From assembly GCA_000469685.2 (NCBI GenBank), contig LS997566.1:40774420-40838419 (forward strand): DNA of 64,000 bases, given 5' to 3'. Source of the stretch: Haemonchus contortus. Lineage: Eukaryota > Nematoda > Chromadorea > Rhabditida > Trichostrongylidae. Both the position numbers and the translations under genes were made by a program. Shown in pieces: positions 32,276 to 46,924 of the stretch (its first letter is position 1; the number at the start of each line of letters is the position of its first letter). The notes below the pieces were generated by a model. It did not search any database. It worked only from the letters and a program-made list of their open reading frames with translations, and was not told the DNA's origin.

Positions 32276-32540
32276 ATCAATCCCGCCTGAGGGACGCGCC
32301 CCCGCACTCGACTTCCATTCAGAATCGTAGAATGAGTGCGTATGTGGCCTATACAATGACTTGCGGTGGCCAGCCGATGTACAAGTCAGTGCTTTTATCC
32401 TCCCAGACGAGTCTGGTACCAATTTACCGACCACGGAGGGATGGAAGGCTTGGTTGGTCTGGGCGGGCATCGATCCGGGATTCGAACCCCTGACCGTACG
32501 TGTGGTATAGTGCACCACTTGCCACTACATCACCTCCGCC
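32276..32540 (-). repeat. tRNA-derived SINE, best-preserved copy
   Basis: On the minus strand the copy starts GGCGGAGGTGATGTAGTGGC. Its B box is GGTTCGAATCCCGG. It continues with GGAGGATAAAAGCACTGAC, TGTACATCGGCTGGCCACC and GGCCACATACGCACTCATTC, and ends GCGGGATTGATT. About 265 bases in length, it is a useful reference for the other copies. The pol III boxes identify it as tRNA-derived. Confidence 0.85.
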
Positions 32541-33734
32541 CTTCAGTCCAGATATCTCCAGAAATTCAGAAAATTCTTGGGCCCTGTGCTGATCGAACAT
32601 CTGATGAGAATAGTACCAAACTGATAACCAGCTAGTAATTTTTGGTACGTCAAACATTCACCAGCACGTCTCGAGGTTCGATGGCTGTTCTTCCTTATGT
32701 GTAGAACCCTACGGGTAGACGGAGTGGTTCATACTTCCTTGGATGACGCAGAGCCTGGTGGCGGTCCAAAAGGAAAAGGCCACTTGGGAAGCCTTCGTTT
32801 GCACTCCCTTGCCAGTGAGACCTATGCCGAGGGTTATGTCGTTTGGCAAACATACTTCTAAGCAACGATTGATGAGACAATGTTTCAACCAATGTCTCTA
32901 TCTTCCCATATGAATCCTGCACCAGTTGACAGATCCGCTTCAGGGGAGGGAGGGGGTGGGGGGTTGGAAGGGTGGCAGGTCGGGCTGGAGTAATATCAGT
33001 TCGTTAAGAGCTCCGAACTGGTAGACTTTTGGTAGAGATCCTCCCACTACTACTCGCACCCTCTGAATGAAGTGAATGAAAGTGATTCTTACAATTTCAA
33101 CTATGTTCCAGTTAACATACATACTGGATATTAGCTTGCTGGGTAGATTATTTTGACTTCCGACGTGGGAGATCTACCCAGACGAATGAGCCAACATCAC
33201 CGGTCATAGTTGAATTTGGTTCAGTGGCCGTTAGCATGTGCAGGATTTCAGCGTTCAATCCTATTTAAGTCAAGCGAGCCCTCCATTTCCTAAAGATCCG
33301 GACCGGCTGAAAAGTACCACAGAAGACAACCAAATCACCTATGCGAGCAGCACAAGTAGGCCTAGTAGTACCAATTGCTGGAATACGCATTGAAGTTTCT
33401 CACTGTGACAAAAATAGCGAGGGCATTCCGGAGTTATTTATGCAACGAACCCTTTTGAACTCCCCTATGAAGGTAAACAAATCAGAATGAATCGATGGAG
33501 CAAAGTCAATATATGAATAAAATGAAGCCATAGAGGGTATTTAAATAGAAAGGGCTGTGACTGTGTCGGGAGCATAGAGAATGAAATTATTTTTGGATTA
33601 CCTACGGGAGTTTAAGAGAGATCTTAAGAGAGAGATGGAGAATCTTACAAAGTAACAAAAGTTCATGGGAAACTCGGCAGTTTGCCAATATGACACACAA
33701 GCTAAAAGTAAGCCGGTGACTATGCGATCGCGAT

Positions 33735-33935
33735 AATAGATAGAGAGGGAGAGCGAGTGTGAAAGAACGAAAGAAAGAAAGAAAAAAATAAGAAAGAAAG
33801 AAACAGGGAAAGAAACAGAGAAATAGGCAAAGAAATAGAGAAGGAGAGAAGGAAGGAAAGAATAAATGAACGAATGAGAGAAAGAAAGTAAGAAAGAAAG
33901 AAAGAAAGAAAGAGAGCGGAAGAGAGAAAGAGATA
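33735..33935. repeat. GAAA-rich purine tract
   Basis: About 200 bases of GAAA, GAAAGA and GGAA units on the plus strand. The long minus-strand Leu/Ser/Phe frame across it is an artefact of this composition. Confidence 0.9.
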
Positions 33936-33999
33936 CATATGAGATACATACTAACCGTTATGAGAGGATTTAAGGAAATTCCTACTTACAATTAGTCAC

Positions 34000-36900
34000 A
34001 CTAGGGTAATGGATTAACGTTATACAACGAATTGCAAAGCAAGACAGCATGCTTGACCTTTTCGAAAAAGCTCAGGAGCAAAAGGAATGAAGTTCAGAGC
34101 TAGAATTTGACAGGGCCAAACTCAATAAGCTCCAATCAAGCTTAGTGGAAACTCCCGAGCCCTTCCCTACCCTTGGATAGTGGGTCGTCGCGGCTACTGG
34201 AAAGTGGAGAAGAGTGGGATCGATTGAGTCTGATCGAGGTATAGCTGAACATAGCCACAAAACCTTAGTGCTATACACGCTGTGCTACTAAAGCGCTCCC
34301 AAGCAGAAAAAGAAACAAGGCTACGCCATCCGCTGTTCTCATGTAAGAAACAGAAACCTGTCCGATGAGGGATGCTAAGCGACTAGAAGTTCAAGGAATG
34401 AGGTGCTACATGATGATCGAAAAGATCCTGAGCCAATGGAAACGGTAACTAAAAGAGCCTGATCTAAACGGTTCTGAGCCCTTAGTACTATGGTACGCCA
34501 TGCACACGGCATCGACTAGAGTCGCCGAAATATTTACACGCGTAGTCTGCTATAGCCATGAATCAAAGCGATCAATTCTCTCTTCATACATCATTGTCAC
34601 TCTTAGTGAGGCCTCAAGCTATTCCAGGACCGCAGAAAACTGAGATACTTTTTCAGAGTGAGCAGAATTTGATTCCGTAGGACGCCCTTTCCGGAAGGGT
34701 AGCCCCTCACCGCTGCTCTTCTATCGCCCATTACTGAGTAAGAAGTAAATGACATTTAATGATGCTTGAATATACAAATACCCTCTCTAATCATGCCGAT
34801 TAGCCGTCGACAGATAGTGAGTGGATGTGTTCAACTCAAGGCCATTCGCTACAAAAAAGTTCGTGCCCTTCACGGACACCATAGAGAAATTCTTGCAAAT
34901 TGTAGACTACTAGTTGGTTATTACAAAAACCTTACAAAGTATATGGATTGGAGGACTTAAAAAAGGTCCTCAGCCATCAATCAAGAGACGGCCATCAATT
35001 AACCATGTTTTTCTCGAGCAGCGATTGTGAATGTCAAGGGAAAAGAGTCGTCACTGACAATCACAACCAGTACATTGAATGCAAGGCCATTCTTGTATAA
35101 ATAAACCAGCTCATTTCGAACCCATGAGGCCTGCTGACCTATGGAACTGGACTGAGTGGTTTCTACTTAATTCATCAAAACTTGCAATATGTGCCAGCGG
35201 AAAGCGGCGCCGCAGCGTGCATTTCCGGCCTGCGGATCGAACTCGATCAAGGCAATCAAAACGACCGCCTCTTCAGAGTGCCACATCGCCAAATCCAGAT
35301 GGAAGAACTCAGACTTGAACATCAGCCCCCAACATGCCATAGCGTAGCTTGAAGCCCATCCAAATGCTCTCAGAGTACAAAAACTTCAGTTACCAGCCCA
35401 ATTAATTGAATATTTGGGTTATGGGATGCACTTGTATGAAGCCCAGTTTGATGCTCACCAAGAATGAGAGTCGAACCGGATTGCTGGTTGGTGGTATAAG
35501 GAGACAGGGTCTGACTACGACTCGAAGTCTAACTTGCCGGCAACCGTAGCCACGGACAACATCTGCCTGTCAGTCGTATTGGATAACCCAAGTGCGAGCT
35601 CAAGTTTGCGCCCTCAGAGGAATCTAGAGTCAGGAAGCCGACGCATGGAGCGCATGTTCGAACTGGAGTTAGGTGGTAAGGTCTATATTCATGCGAACGC
35701 CTCCATGCGGATAGAAAATCACCGATCAGGTGTAAAACTCTCTGGCTGAAGAAGTACAGGTAAGTACAGGTAGGTACCTCGAATAGTGGGTACAAAACTG
35801 TAATGTTTTTACGAGATCAAGTTGAAAATGGGAATCGTGCGGGAGGAACGCCCATGTAACAGCCTTTGGAACTTCTAGAGTAGCCTGCATGGTTAATAGA
35901 AAATAATTGTGGGTCCATTAGTGCCAGAACGGAGGATTCGAAATTCAAGAAGGGCTCAGAATTCAGAATTCATTAAGAGCTACAGATTTCAGGAATCAGT
36001 GAGAAAATCAGGATAAGGTTAGCAGATCCGTGTGATTCTCAGGTGGAATCTTACAATCCAGTTATGCAAGGGACCAGGGAGTGGTACAGTACTTTTAGAG
36101 GAGGACGAAAACAAAATCATTCGAAAAGGATGACCAGACAGGAAAAGGAAGAGAAACAGAAACGGAGAGGATACCCTGAGCTCATCAATATGTTTCTATT
36201 TGTCGATTTTTCGTTTGTGTGCGGCCGGTTGTTTTGTGTGTGCAAACAGACAGGGCCCGCCGATGTACCGTGAAAAGGCACGTAACTGCACCCGGCCGAG
36301 GCCGATTTACTAACACTTTACTGAGCAGAAGCAGCCGGATAAGTTTCGTCGTCTAGTACCATCATTATGAAAACTACCATCCTATCCACTCTGCTGACAA
36401 ACCAGTTCTGACTGAAAAAAGTGAATTGCTGGCTATGGCTATTGTGAGAAAGGCACAGAGTAACAACTACTACGTCGAAGCGGCCCAACTTGCTGTCGAC
36501 GCTAGCACCGGACGGACAACTTCTATCTATCGTCATACTGGATACCGTGGATCATCGATTACTGTAGAAAAAAGGAGGGAAATGACTACCAAATGAGTTA
36601 ATGAATGGAAAAAACTTTGAAAGGGAACTAATCGAGCAATAGCCCCGACTGGATCGGGGAGGGACACCCGATAGATGGAAATGGACAAAGTCTGTAACTA
36701 TGATGGTCGATGATCGTCCGATTTCTTCATTGGGCTCCCTCGAAATAGAATGAAGTGCCTGGTACTAATGGACAGAGAACGATCGGTCCGGCTTATAGGC
36801 TTATGATCCCCGCTACCTTTGAGTTTAGCATCTTCCACCATGAGCCTTCTCACATCCCTTACTAATTCCCTCCCTGGGGAAACGATGCCCATTTGTATGG

Positions 36901-39900
36901 ACTGGGACACTTCGGAAACAGAGCTTACAATCCTATCGACTGTTAAGACAAGAAAGGACACAATTTGAGCTCAGTGAAGAAAAGGAGGCCCAGTAATAGG
37001 CCGTTAGAGACCAATGGACGAAAACTTCCGGGATACGGAAGGCTACGAGGTTGACTTTCAAGTTCTGTAATCAATAAAACGGTAGAACTCGAGCTTAGTA
37101 TAAACAGATGGCAACCAGCATGAACGAGAAGGAGGCCACCAATTTTATTTGCGTGGGCTCGGTTATGGTTATTCATCCTAACCCCTCTGCTACTCCCTAG
37201 TGGGCTATGGGGGTGGATAGCTGAGGACAGCAATTGAAGGGCATGTAAAGGAAAAACGATGCAACGTGTAAACATTGATAAGCGATAAAGCACTGAAAAT
37301 CAGCAGCGCTAGAAAAAATCCTCTCCAAAAATTGAATTTTTTATAGAACATAATAAAGATTGGTATCAGGCTTGCCCGGTGGAGCTTGATGTGTCGTGAG
37401 GAGTTATCGGACCGCTCAAAAATTTCGTTGTCAGATTTATCAAGCATCTCACTTGGGAGTCTTCTCCTTAGAAGAACCCGGTGAATCTTCCCTAGATTGC
37501 TGAGGAACGAGGACAAAATGGTAGGACGTGAACACAGCTTTTTGAAGTAAAATACTTGCTACGGTGACTAATTAATGGGCATCTCTGGTGATGAGAAATG
37601 TCACAGACTAATCTTCCTTATCACTGAAACACTGATAGACAACTATCTTATCAAACTGTCGCATCCAATCATCTGTACGCCTGGCAGTAATTCGATTTTA
37701 TCACAGAAACCAGAAAAAAAAATTAAAAAGGAGGCCAACTTGAGAACTCGAGTTAAGACAACTAATGAGGGCAGACGTGAGGGTGAAAGGACAGACTGGA
37801 AGAGAGAATGAGAGAAAACTAAGAACAGAATTACCGAAAAGCAAGCGACCGGAATCGCGGGAAAGCTCCGCCCACTTTAAGCGCACATTCTCCACTTCGT
37901 CTTCAAGCATACTTGAAAGATCTTAAGAAGTGGTTTCGTGGACAGGTTGGTGTCACCTTAAAGAACGAAGCATCACTTTTCCACTATGGTTTATAGGGAC
38001 AATATATACGTGACTCTGAGCTGGTCAGCACGAAAGGATTGGGCTATTAGTCCACGTCAGTAATCAGTGATTCACAAAAACCCCTGTACACTTTTCGGTG
38101 ACCCACCAACCGTGAAATTCTACCGTCGTACATATCATAGCGGACTCAATAGCGATATCACAAAAATCAAGCTGTGCTGACAAAGCAATAACGGCGCAGG
38201 TAGTTTTTCTAACGTTCGGTATTGAACGCGAGGGCACAAGCGGTTTACACGCAGAACGCTAGAACAAGAGACCACCGTGGGTCCGGATTCATGGTGCGGA
38301 ACAGGATTGCCGAAAGACATAGTCGTGAGGTACTGGATTCTAGTCAGGCGGCCGGAATATTAAATTTATGACGTCAGTGAACGCTTAGAGGGTGACTACC
38401 GGACATCACTGCTGGATGCTATACGAACTCTTGGAATGAGAATGATCGAAGGAGCTCCGGAGGCCATGGATTCATCAACCGTCAGAACAGAAGATCGAAA
38501 AATTGGCGGAGGGATAGCCAGGGACACAAGTGGACACAGAGCATTGCATTTGCCGAACAGCAACTATCATGCGTACACATTGTAGCTGTATAAGAAAGAG
38601 TTACTTCTTAACATTGGTAAGCTTTAAGAATGGTCTGCTGCGTAGCGCAACTCCACGAAAGTTTCGAAAGAGAGTTCTGACATGATTCATTGCGCTTTTC
38701 AATGTGGGAGGATGCTTAGAATTAAAGATAAGCGATCAAAAACTTGAATGTAATAAAAGACCACTAAAGGAATAAAAAATGCCAATAAAACATTAAAAGC
38801 AAACCGCATAACGCTGAAAGCACTGGGCGATAAGAGGAGTCGAAACGAAACATTATATCAAACGTCCAATGTTTTGGAAAAAGGAAGGATCGTGTGCTAA
38901 TATGAATCTACTGGGAAATGAAATAGACGACAATCTTTGGGAACATGGACAGAATCAAAATGATCTTCTGTTACCTCCATATCTCTTTCATCAGCCCGGC
39001 CTAGCTAGGTCTAACGTAAACAATTTAGTCCAAAAATCACATCTATTTGACAGTAATAACATATAAATAATTAATCAAAAAGTTAGTCATGTTAGTAGCA
39101 AAAAGGGGCAGCAAGCAACAAGGAAAGGTTGAGTGATCCCATGTGGTAATAGAGGATAAAGAGTGATAACGAATGATATTAGGTCATAAGTTGCAAAGCC
39201 AGTAGCAGTGCCGAGTGGAAACTGTAGATTGCGAACATGGGCGTATGGTATCGGAATAATATAATGTATAACTTTGTTATTATGCAAATTATCTGACAAG
39301 TATTAGAAGAACGAAAATTTCCTGAGTTTTTCGAAATTCCCCTGCTTTTCAGAGTTCCAGAGATTCACAGAGACTTGCAGCCCTACTTTTTACCATTTTT
39401 TTGACTCAGCTGTTTTTCGTCCCAAGTCGCTCTGCAAATGTTCCTGTCAACTGCAGTAAATCGCAGTGGTGCGTGATGTAAATGTTACCACCCAAGCATA
39501 AGAGCCGGTTCGGGTCCGGTTCGGACCGAAACTACCCACACACATCGTCAACTCTGATGACTTTCGTCTTGTTGATTCCAGGGAATCATTCTCCCGTGAC
39601 TGACCTAAGTCTGTCTGTTGTGCAAGTCAACGGTACCATTTTAGAATGGGAAAATTCTCTGAAAAAATTGGATTTTTCCTCACAAGGAGTCTTGGACAAA
39701 ACTTCGGCCTCGGACGAGACTCAAACCCGCACTTATGCTATCCGTGTATTCAATTCATGTACAATATGGAGCGAACAGCTGGTCTGAAAGTCTTGGATAG
39801 CAGCATGGGAAAAGTGTTGAAGTCGAAGTTCTTCTTCCTCCGAAGGATGGGAAGTTGACACCCAGTGACCTATTTTTAAGGACATCAAAAGAAAAGGCAC

Positions 39901-41000
39901 GTCCCTAACTAGGGGCATCCCTAGTCCCACTGCGAAATGATATGAATTGCAAGCCATTAACTCGACGAAATAAAAAAAGATCCAGCTAATAGAATCTAAA
40001 ATGAGATGACTTCTTTCTCTAATGAGGTAGTGGCCGGGCTATTTGCAGAGAGAGAGAGGAGATCCGTTCAGAATGTCTATCCATTAACTGGTCAAAAAAA
40101 ACTTATCACCCATTAATCAATGTCTCGTTTTGTGAAAAGAAAGCTAATGACTACTGCAGGGCTTGTTCCTGATTTCTAGACCTCACAAAGCAGACTGGGA
40201 ACTGGGAGTATGAGAGCAAGGGCAAGGGGATGCACAGATCAGGCAGTGTAGGTGACAGGCGAAGGAATCGACAATAGAGTGACAAGAGGAAAAACTTCAG
40301 CACTCAGTTTCTAACAGGTTCATGAAATGGATAGTCAAGGAATGAACCGTGAAATTTATGGCCAGTCGAATTGCGAAAACCCTAAAATTGTGTCTGCTTA
40401 AGACTTCAAAATGACTAAAGAAATTTTGAACTCACAAAAAAATCGATGAACGTGTTCGACGCTTCCAGCCATACCGAGTAAAGTAGTAAGCAAGTGGAAT
40501 GGGTGGAATTTGAGAGGGAAGTCATTGTAGGTACTGTATAGCCGCTTTGTATTCATTTACAATACAGAATTTCACGATAATTCCGTATTGCGAGAGATCC
40601 GGGAAGCTGATCGATCCTTCAAGGACCAGGTGACAAGAATTTTGAAATTCACGATAGGGCAGAAGCCTATGGATGAACAACAATGATGGAAATGGGCTAC
40701 AGAATCTGTGAATGCCACCACAGTGGGACGTTTTCATCGACATACAAAGCATGGATTTTATGACGTTGGTATCGGAATGTGCTGGATCGCATAACGCCTA
40801 CACACCCTCAATTGAAAAGCAATATGCTTCCGTTGCCGTTCATCGTCGAAAGTCGCCCGATATTCCAATGAACAAAATGAATCCACTTAATTCCCTATTC
40901 CCGACAAACAAAAAAGAGCTCTAATACTTTAAAAATGTACCAGTATCCGAGATCATAAAGTAGGTATACTAGGAAGCAGCCAGAGAATTATTCACACGAC
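34000..41000. other. no supportable gene over ~7 kb
   Basis: Many open frames of 60-115 codons occur on both strands, at the density expected by chance in this composition. One segment near 35120-35190 (WNWTEWFLLNSSKLAICASG) faintly resembles a LINE reverse-transcriptase tail, but I could not extend it. No splice-consistent exon chain was found. Confidence 0.45.
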
Positions 41001-41164
41001 ATTTACGAAGGCGAGCCATCCGATTACAGTTGTAATCCGACGTTTTCTGAGCCCTCCTTGGAAGCCATGTGGCTAATGTTCGAGCTCGGTTAGGCAATTT
41101 TGAAATCATCGCTACGTAAAGGAGACCATATCAAGAAAGAGATGGAAGGGTGGCAAAATACGGT

Positions 41165-41220
41165 GGGACCATTCTGAATTGCATTCGAATTCATGGCGCA
41201 TCCCAAAACGGGATTGATCA
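41165..41220 (+). repeat. SINE tail fragment
   Basis: CATTCTGAATTGCATTCGAA followed by GGCGCATCCCAAAACGGGAT matches the 3' tail of the SINE family in the opposite orientation to most copies. Confidence 0.55.
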
Positions 41221-41857
41221 ATACTCAGCTCATCGCGTTTGATTCTCGTTCAAGCACTTATTTCTACTCCTTACGTCATGCTCATGGGCCGGATCAAGTT
41301 ACTACAACTGTCCCGATCACGTCAGGTGCATGAAAGTACTAGCCATGACTCATCATACTGTACTTCCCCAGTACTCTCTGTGGGGAAAGGCAACCCACAG
41401 CTTCAGGGAACCCATTCAAATGCCAATTACCCCGATCGCCGGAATGAACTGGTTTCCAAATCAAAGTTCCCACATTACGAGGCAGGACTGTTGCCTCCCC
41501 CTCCCACTAAGGATGTTTGACAGAATTCGATCTCGACTTAGGAAGGCAATCACCGCGCCTTCTGCAGTTGCCCCCTACCCCCCTTACCCTTTAGCAGTAA
41601 GACGAATGATTATCACATCAGGGCAAACAAAAAGTAGAAAGTGAATTTGAATAGAATTGAAACTTATCGATTAAAATGGAAAACGATAAAATCGTCCGAA
41701 AAAACACCAATGACGTTCTGGCGATAATTCATGCATAGCGAACGGTTTCGCATTAAAACGTGTGGGAATAAATCGAAATCGCCATAAATGGGCAATTCAG
41801 AATTTCATGATCACGAAGAAAAACATGAAATCATTGAGGAGGCGTTTGATGGCTCAC

Positions 41858-41951
41858 CTTTCCATGCCGGACGGCCATCAGCAAACGGTGACAACAGTGA
41901 CAGAACGACATCAGCGCTAGTGAAATTCACATCGAGTTTTGCAGCTTCCAT
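41858..41951 (-). CDS. candidate first coding exon, unrecognised protein
   Basis: An ATG at 41951 opens 31 codons (MEAAKLDVNFTSADVVLSLL, then SPFADGRPAWK) ending in an AAAG|GTGAGC donor, phase 1. The sequence has natural-looking composition and a good donor. No downstream exon is certain: a phase-1 acceptor at about 40725 (GTGGCATTCACAG) opens 41 codons but lacks a recognisable fold. The function is unknown, and it may be a chance open frame. Confidence 0.35.
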
Positions 41952-43536
41952 ACCGTCATCGATTGATTAATTTATAGCAGTTAGACGTCATTAATTAAGA
42001 ATGATTGAATAGTGAACAGGTGAATTCCCAAGCCAACACAGTGGGGATACGACAAGTTCTCGAACAGAGCCGATCAGATCAATGGCACAACCTTCGAGGG
42101 GCGGGGTAATTTGTGGGGAGTCTAGGGGCAGACGGTTGTCGAGGTAGTGTGAAAGAAGTGGAGTCGACAGACTGAATTCGAGAAAATATCACAATAAACG
42201 CAGAAATCGCAGAGACACCCGATGACAATTTACACCCGCATAGGTAACACACAGGACAACTGATTTGCATACACTTGGCATTCTGTCTGTTGGTGACGTC
42301 AAAGAACGGTACCGATCTATTTACATACAACTGTTTGTTTGTTACGATTGAGGACAATTAGCCGCCGACTTGCTGGAAAAACCTGCACCCAGGTTCAAAG
42401 TCCAATGAATTTCATAGTTATTGATCGGTCAGCTTCTAAGTTATAGGGCAAAGTAATCGACTTTAGGTATTTCTTTTACACCAGTAAAGCAGCAAATATG
42501 TAGGTTAGACAAAAAGTCAAGTTAATTGGCTTGGAGCCGGGGGGAGATGGGTCAGGCGTCATGCACGTGATTAGTTCAAATTCCGTGAACCTCTCTTTTC
42601 GAATCACTGCTCTGGTCCCTACTTCAGTAATTTGTAGGGTTTTGGGCTCTGGGAATACATCGGAAACTCGTCGCATACTTCCAATCATATCCACCAATAG
42701 AGATGGTGGTAGTACGCATGGCTTATCCTAAGCCGTTCACTGGGCGATCGTTTCTACTCAAATTATATGACAAATACTTAATAGTGAATAGTAATATAAT
42801 AACGAATAATGGAACGACGCCAGATTATGCATGGATCACATAGATTTAAGAGATAAAGTATGCCAAAGTCTAATATCAGTAAATCGGCTTCCCATGCATG
42901 CCAATCGATAGCGGTCGATTTATTGATTTGATTGGATTTCCACAGAAATATGAGTGAACCTTCAAGAGTGAAGCTTAAGCAGTGGCGAAAGTATGGCCAC
43001 CACTTTCATGAATGGAGGATCAGCTCTCGGACTAAACGGATTTCGCCCAAGTCATCCAAGCGTTACATCCCTCATCCCATTCAGTAAACTGGGCCAAAGT
43101 TGTTCCATTTGACGGACCGCAACAAAAGGTAAAGGCACGAAAATGCATTCAGAGTTGTAAAAGCCAAAGGGGACCTTAATTAAAAGTTGTAACGAGTTGG
43201 GCAGCCCATAGGGAGATTGAATATAGACGATTTTAGACTAAATGACTGAAACTGTTGAAATTTTTTTATAAAAAGGCAGTACTACACCCTCTTGCTCATA
43301 TACAGGCAAGTATGACTCCCAAGAGCAAAGTTTGATGCCTGGATCTAGCATGCCGAACGTATCTAGTGAACCGGATTCAACCGATTCAACTGGTAGAGGG
43401 GTTCGATGATAGCCAGTACAACTACAAGGAATGAGCCTTGCATCCGCTTCATGTTCGGAACTAATACATGAGTACATGCTCGAGATTACTAACAAGGATC
43501 ACATATTCGTCCCATCTATTTCATTCACATTTTGTT

Positions 43537-43612
43537 CAGTGGTGGAGATGGTGCAGTGACAAGTGGCGCACAATCACGTGCATGGCCCGGGGATAGAATC
43601 TCGAGCTGGTAC
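43537..43612 (+). repeat. SINE head fragment (forward)
   Basis: GTGGAGATGGTGCAGTGACA followed by AGTGGCGCACAATCACGTGC and a degraded B box (GGGGATAGAATCTCG) matches the tRNA-like head of the SINE family on the plus strand. The body is missing. Confidence 0.55.
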
Positions 43613-44659
43613 GGTTAACAAATTTGAGATTTTATACATAGATACATACAGACAGACATAGAGAAACACACACATACCATACACCGATCTGATGAGGTGG
43701 GCGTTGATAATATGCGAAGAGCCCCGTCAACGGCTCTCCGGCTGTTTTGAAGATGGTTGAAACCCTTGACTGAACCAATATTGAGCGATTTTTCCCAATT
43801 CTCAGACCAGGAATGCAGGAGACCCCTTTGCTTCCTGAATGGCCCGTACAGCCACCAGTCACCACCTAGCACAATCATCACCACCGCTATTTCCCACATC
43901 ATATATGAATGAACCAGACCTTCGTCACTAAGGATAAAAACTCCGTTGATGGTGTCCCATTCACATTAAGCCTACCCGTATGGTTGACCCAGATTAGTAG
44001 TCCGCAGCCGATACTGCCACTTATTAAGGTGATCATGAAACAGGAAGACGACGAAACTCCCACCATGTAGAGGGGATGTAAGCGTCTTGGGATCATTCAG
44101 AAGGTTGGAAAAGGAGTTTCTGCTTTTCTGCGCGTCCTTTACTGAAAATATTTTGAGTATTTGCGAATGTATTGCCCCCATGGACCGAGCTCGGATAGTA
44201 CCAAGTGGATCCACTACACATGCCTTCGAGTTGGAATCATGGATCGACACCCGTACAAGCTAGCCTGGACTTTTCCTATTTGAGGCGTTGTTCCCAGACT
44301 CCCTCGCAAGAATTTCAGGGCTCGCTCCGTGTCCAAGTTCCCCTCCCCACACCCTTCACCGAAATTGGACTAGTTCAGCCTCCACTTCAATTTTGAATGC
44401 AAGCCCAATACGTGTATTGCAGAACAGGGTTGAACAACGTCAGAATGAGCCCAGCGCGCACGATAGTAATCTCTTCAGGTTCGAATGTGATGGCGAGGTT
44501 CAATTGCTGTATGCATGCAGGGGTCAGGACCGGCAGAAAACCCATTTTCCACGAACGAAGCCTTCCATTCTTCTGTAGAGCCGGTCAATCGGTACTGGAA
44601 TCGCTTGGGGAATGGAGGCTAGGACTTGCACAACACACACCTTACGAACGTCACTACGG

Positions 44660-44710
44660 TTTTGAATAGAAGTTGAATTCGGGACGCATCTCGAAACGGT
44701 ACTGATTAAC
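44660..44710 (+). repeat. SINE tail fragment
   Basis: GAATAGAAGTTGAATTCGGG and ACGCATCTCGAAACGGTACT correspond to the SINE family tail on the plus strand. Confidence 0.5.
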
Positions 44711-46924
44711 ACCAGAAGCATTCAGACCTTTCTTTCACGAACTGTACCGTACGTAAAGAGTGGTGCTTATTCCTCCGTCCCCTTACGAACTTCTAATTGG
44801 GCCGACCAGTCGGAAGACTTTTCTGGCGAATATATTCCTCAGGGGATATGTATTCGGTAGGAAATGCCTCGTCAAGGCCATGCTCCTGCGCTGAAAATAG
44901 CGCTCGTCAAAAGAACACCGATTCGGATTTTTGGGGTTTAATGAGGCAATCCATCACGGTTTCGCTAGTACCAGCCCGGCTGTACGTAATAAAACTGTAA
45001 TATCGTTAGCGATCAACAAATGGCCCCCATTCACTGACCGATTTGAAACGTACGGCTGGTTTAAGTGATCGTTAAAGATCGTTGGCGCAGTTTTCGGATT
45101 AATACGCTTCATAAACAAGCTCTTATATGGTTGTAACGTGAGTAACGACTCGGAAGACTTTCTTCACTGCTCTATAGGCCGAAGTCGTGAAGGGGCCAGC
45201 TGGTCCTTAAGTCGGTCCGGGTGTAATGACACACTCGATCATCCCAAATGTCAACGATTGAGGGTCATTGGCAGTGTATAGGAAGCGCCTGGTTTGCGGA
45301 AATGAACAATAGCCGACAGCTTCCTGCGATAGGGAATGGAAAGCTTATGAAAACGAGGGCCAGGCTGAAAAAGGGGCGACCCAACCTTCAAAAATGGATT
45401 TCAGATTCACGTGCAATCGCTAATCGATATTCGTGCAAAATCGTGAAAGTTGCACTGGCGCGTACTACACAATTTTTTGTGTATAGGGCATGCTTCCTCC
45501 GGGGATGCGCCAGGCGTAAGGCTTTCACTAAGTATGAGGAAGGTACCTCTCCGCCTATTTAATCTGAAGAGAGATTTTAGCTAGTGCCTTTCGTGAGAAA
45601 CAATCAATCAGACGGTCTGAGTGAATCTTTCCTCCTAGTCCATTAATGGAGCAGAGCCGACTTGCGCAGAACTTCTTACCCAGCTTTACGTCCGAAAGGG
45701 TCGGTCCTAAGTCGGTGAGAACAATTTGTTGACCAAGCGGCACCTATCATGTTACACTTATGGTGGTGACGCCTTATTGTCAATAGAGAACGACTGATCG
45801 AAGGAGCAAATGAACGAGGAGCTGCCAGTAGGTTTAAGTCAACAATGAGATGTAGAGATTCAATAGAAGCCACAATACAGACTAATCACGTAGGTCTACG
45901 TGCAACGTCTGGGCGAATTGAACTAGAAATCGATTTTATGGCACTTTTCCCAAATGGCCATTCAGCTGCGATCGCCCGATTTATTCCTATTTTGCTTACG
46001 ATCTTACATAAACAGTTTTTTGATCATTTAGCCATACCAATTCATCTTAACAGCCGGAGGTTTACCCATGTGGCTTTCCTAACCCTCACTCGGAACGAAA
46101 CAAGTTCCCTTCCTACAGTTTTCGCAGTTTGTGGAATTTATACTTCCAGGGAACTGGTAGAAAGCGATAGAGGCTTACTCTACCAGGCTGGCCATCCCTT
46201 CCATTCCTCCTGGGTGGGCGAATCGATACCAACACGTCTGGGAGAATGGAGTACTAACCTATATATCGGTTGGCACTGCGCCCCATAAGGACCTTATTAG
46301 AGACTGATCCCAGAAGGGCCCGAAATTTCGAAAGTCACCGATGTTATAAGATGGATAGCTAATAATCAGATTACAAAAAAAATTAATGAAAATGTCTAAT
46401 CGAATTTCAAAAATGGTAGATGAACAGAAAGCAAAAAACCCTGAAGAATTCCAAAATTCAACAGTGGTTGGATAAATCAATAGCATCAATCGATAAAATG
46501 ACTCGAAAAAAAGCAAAATGAGTAATATTTAAAGTACCTTTAGTATTGCGAGGATTCGATAATTCATCATAATTCAGCTTGAGCTGCATTTTGAAGGATT
46601 TTCTCAGGGATTGAGAAATAGCAGCTAGCCAGCCAGCCAGTGATGTGGATCGAATGAGAGAGTGCTCAGTATCCAAGTAAATGACTGGTTCTCTCGGACT
46701 AGCAAAAACACTTGGTATTACACTTTCCGACTACAAAGGCCCTCGAAAGTAGCCTATTCTTTTGCTGCGTTACAATTTTTTTCACTCAATGGCCAAGGAT
46801 TCGAGGATATCAGTTAAGATAAGAAATTGCACGAGCCGCTGTTAACTATATGGAAACCAAGACACCGTAGAAGCCTTGTCGTATTCCTCCATACGAAACA
46901 CTAGCTAATGGATCACATGTATCG

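Noticed and set aside
32695..33122. Two minus-strand frames near a C-rich tract
   Set aside because: The acceptor-like CCCCTGAAG is weak and neither frame shows a domain. Similar open frames occur throughout the window by chance.
33602..33949. Leu/Phe/Ser-rich membrane-protein-like frames
   Set aside because: They are translations of the GAAA-rich purine tract.
45845..46288. 147-codon plus-strand frame
   Set aside because: It has no motif, signal peptide or splice context, and its length is within chance expectation for 64 kb searched in six frames.
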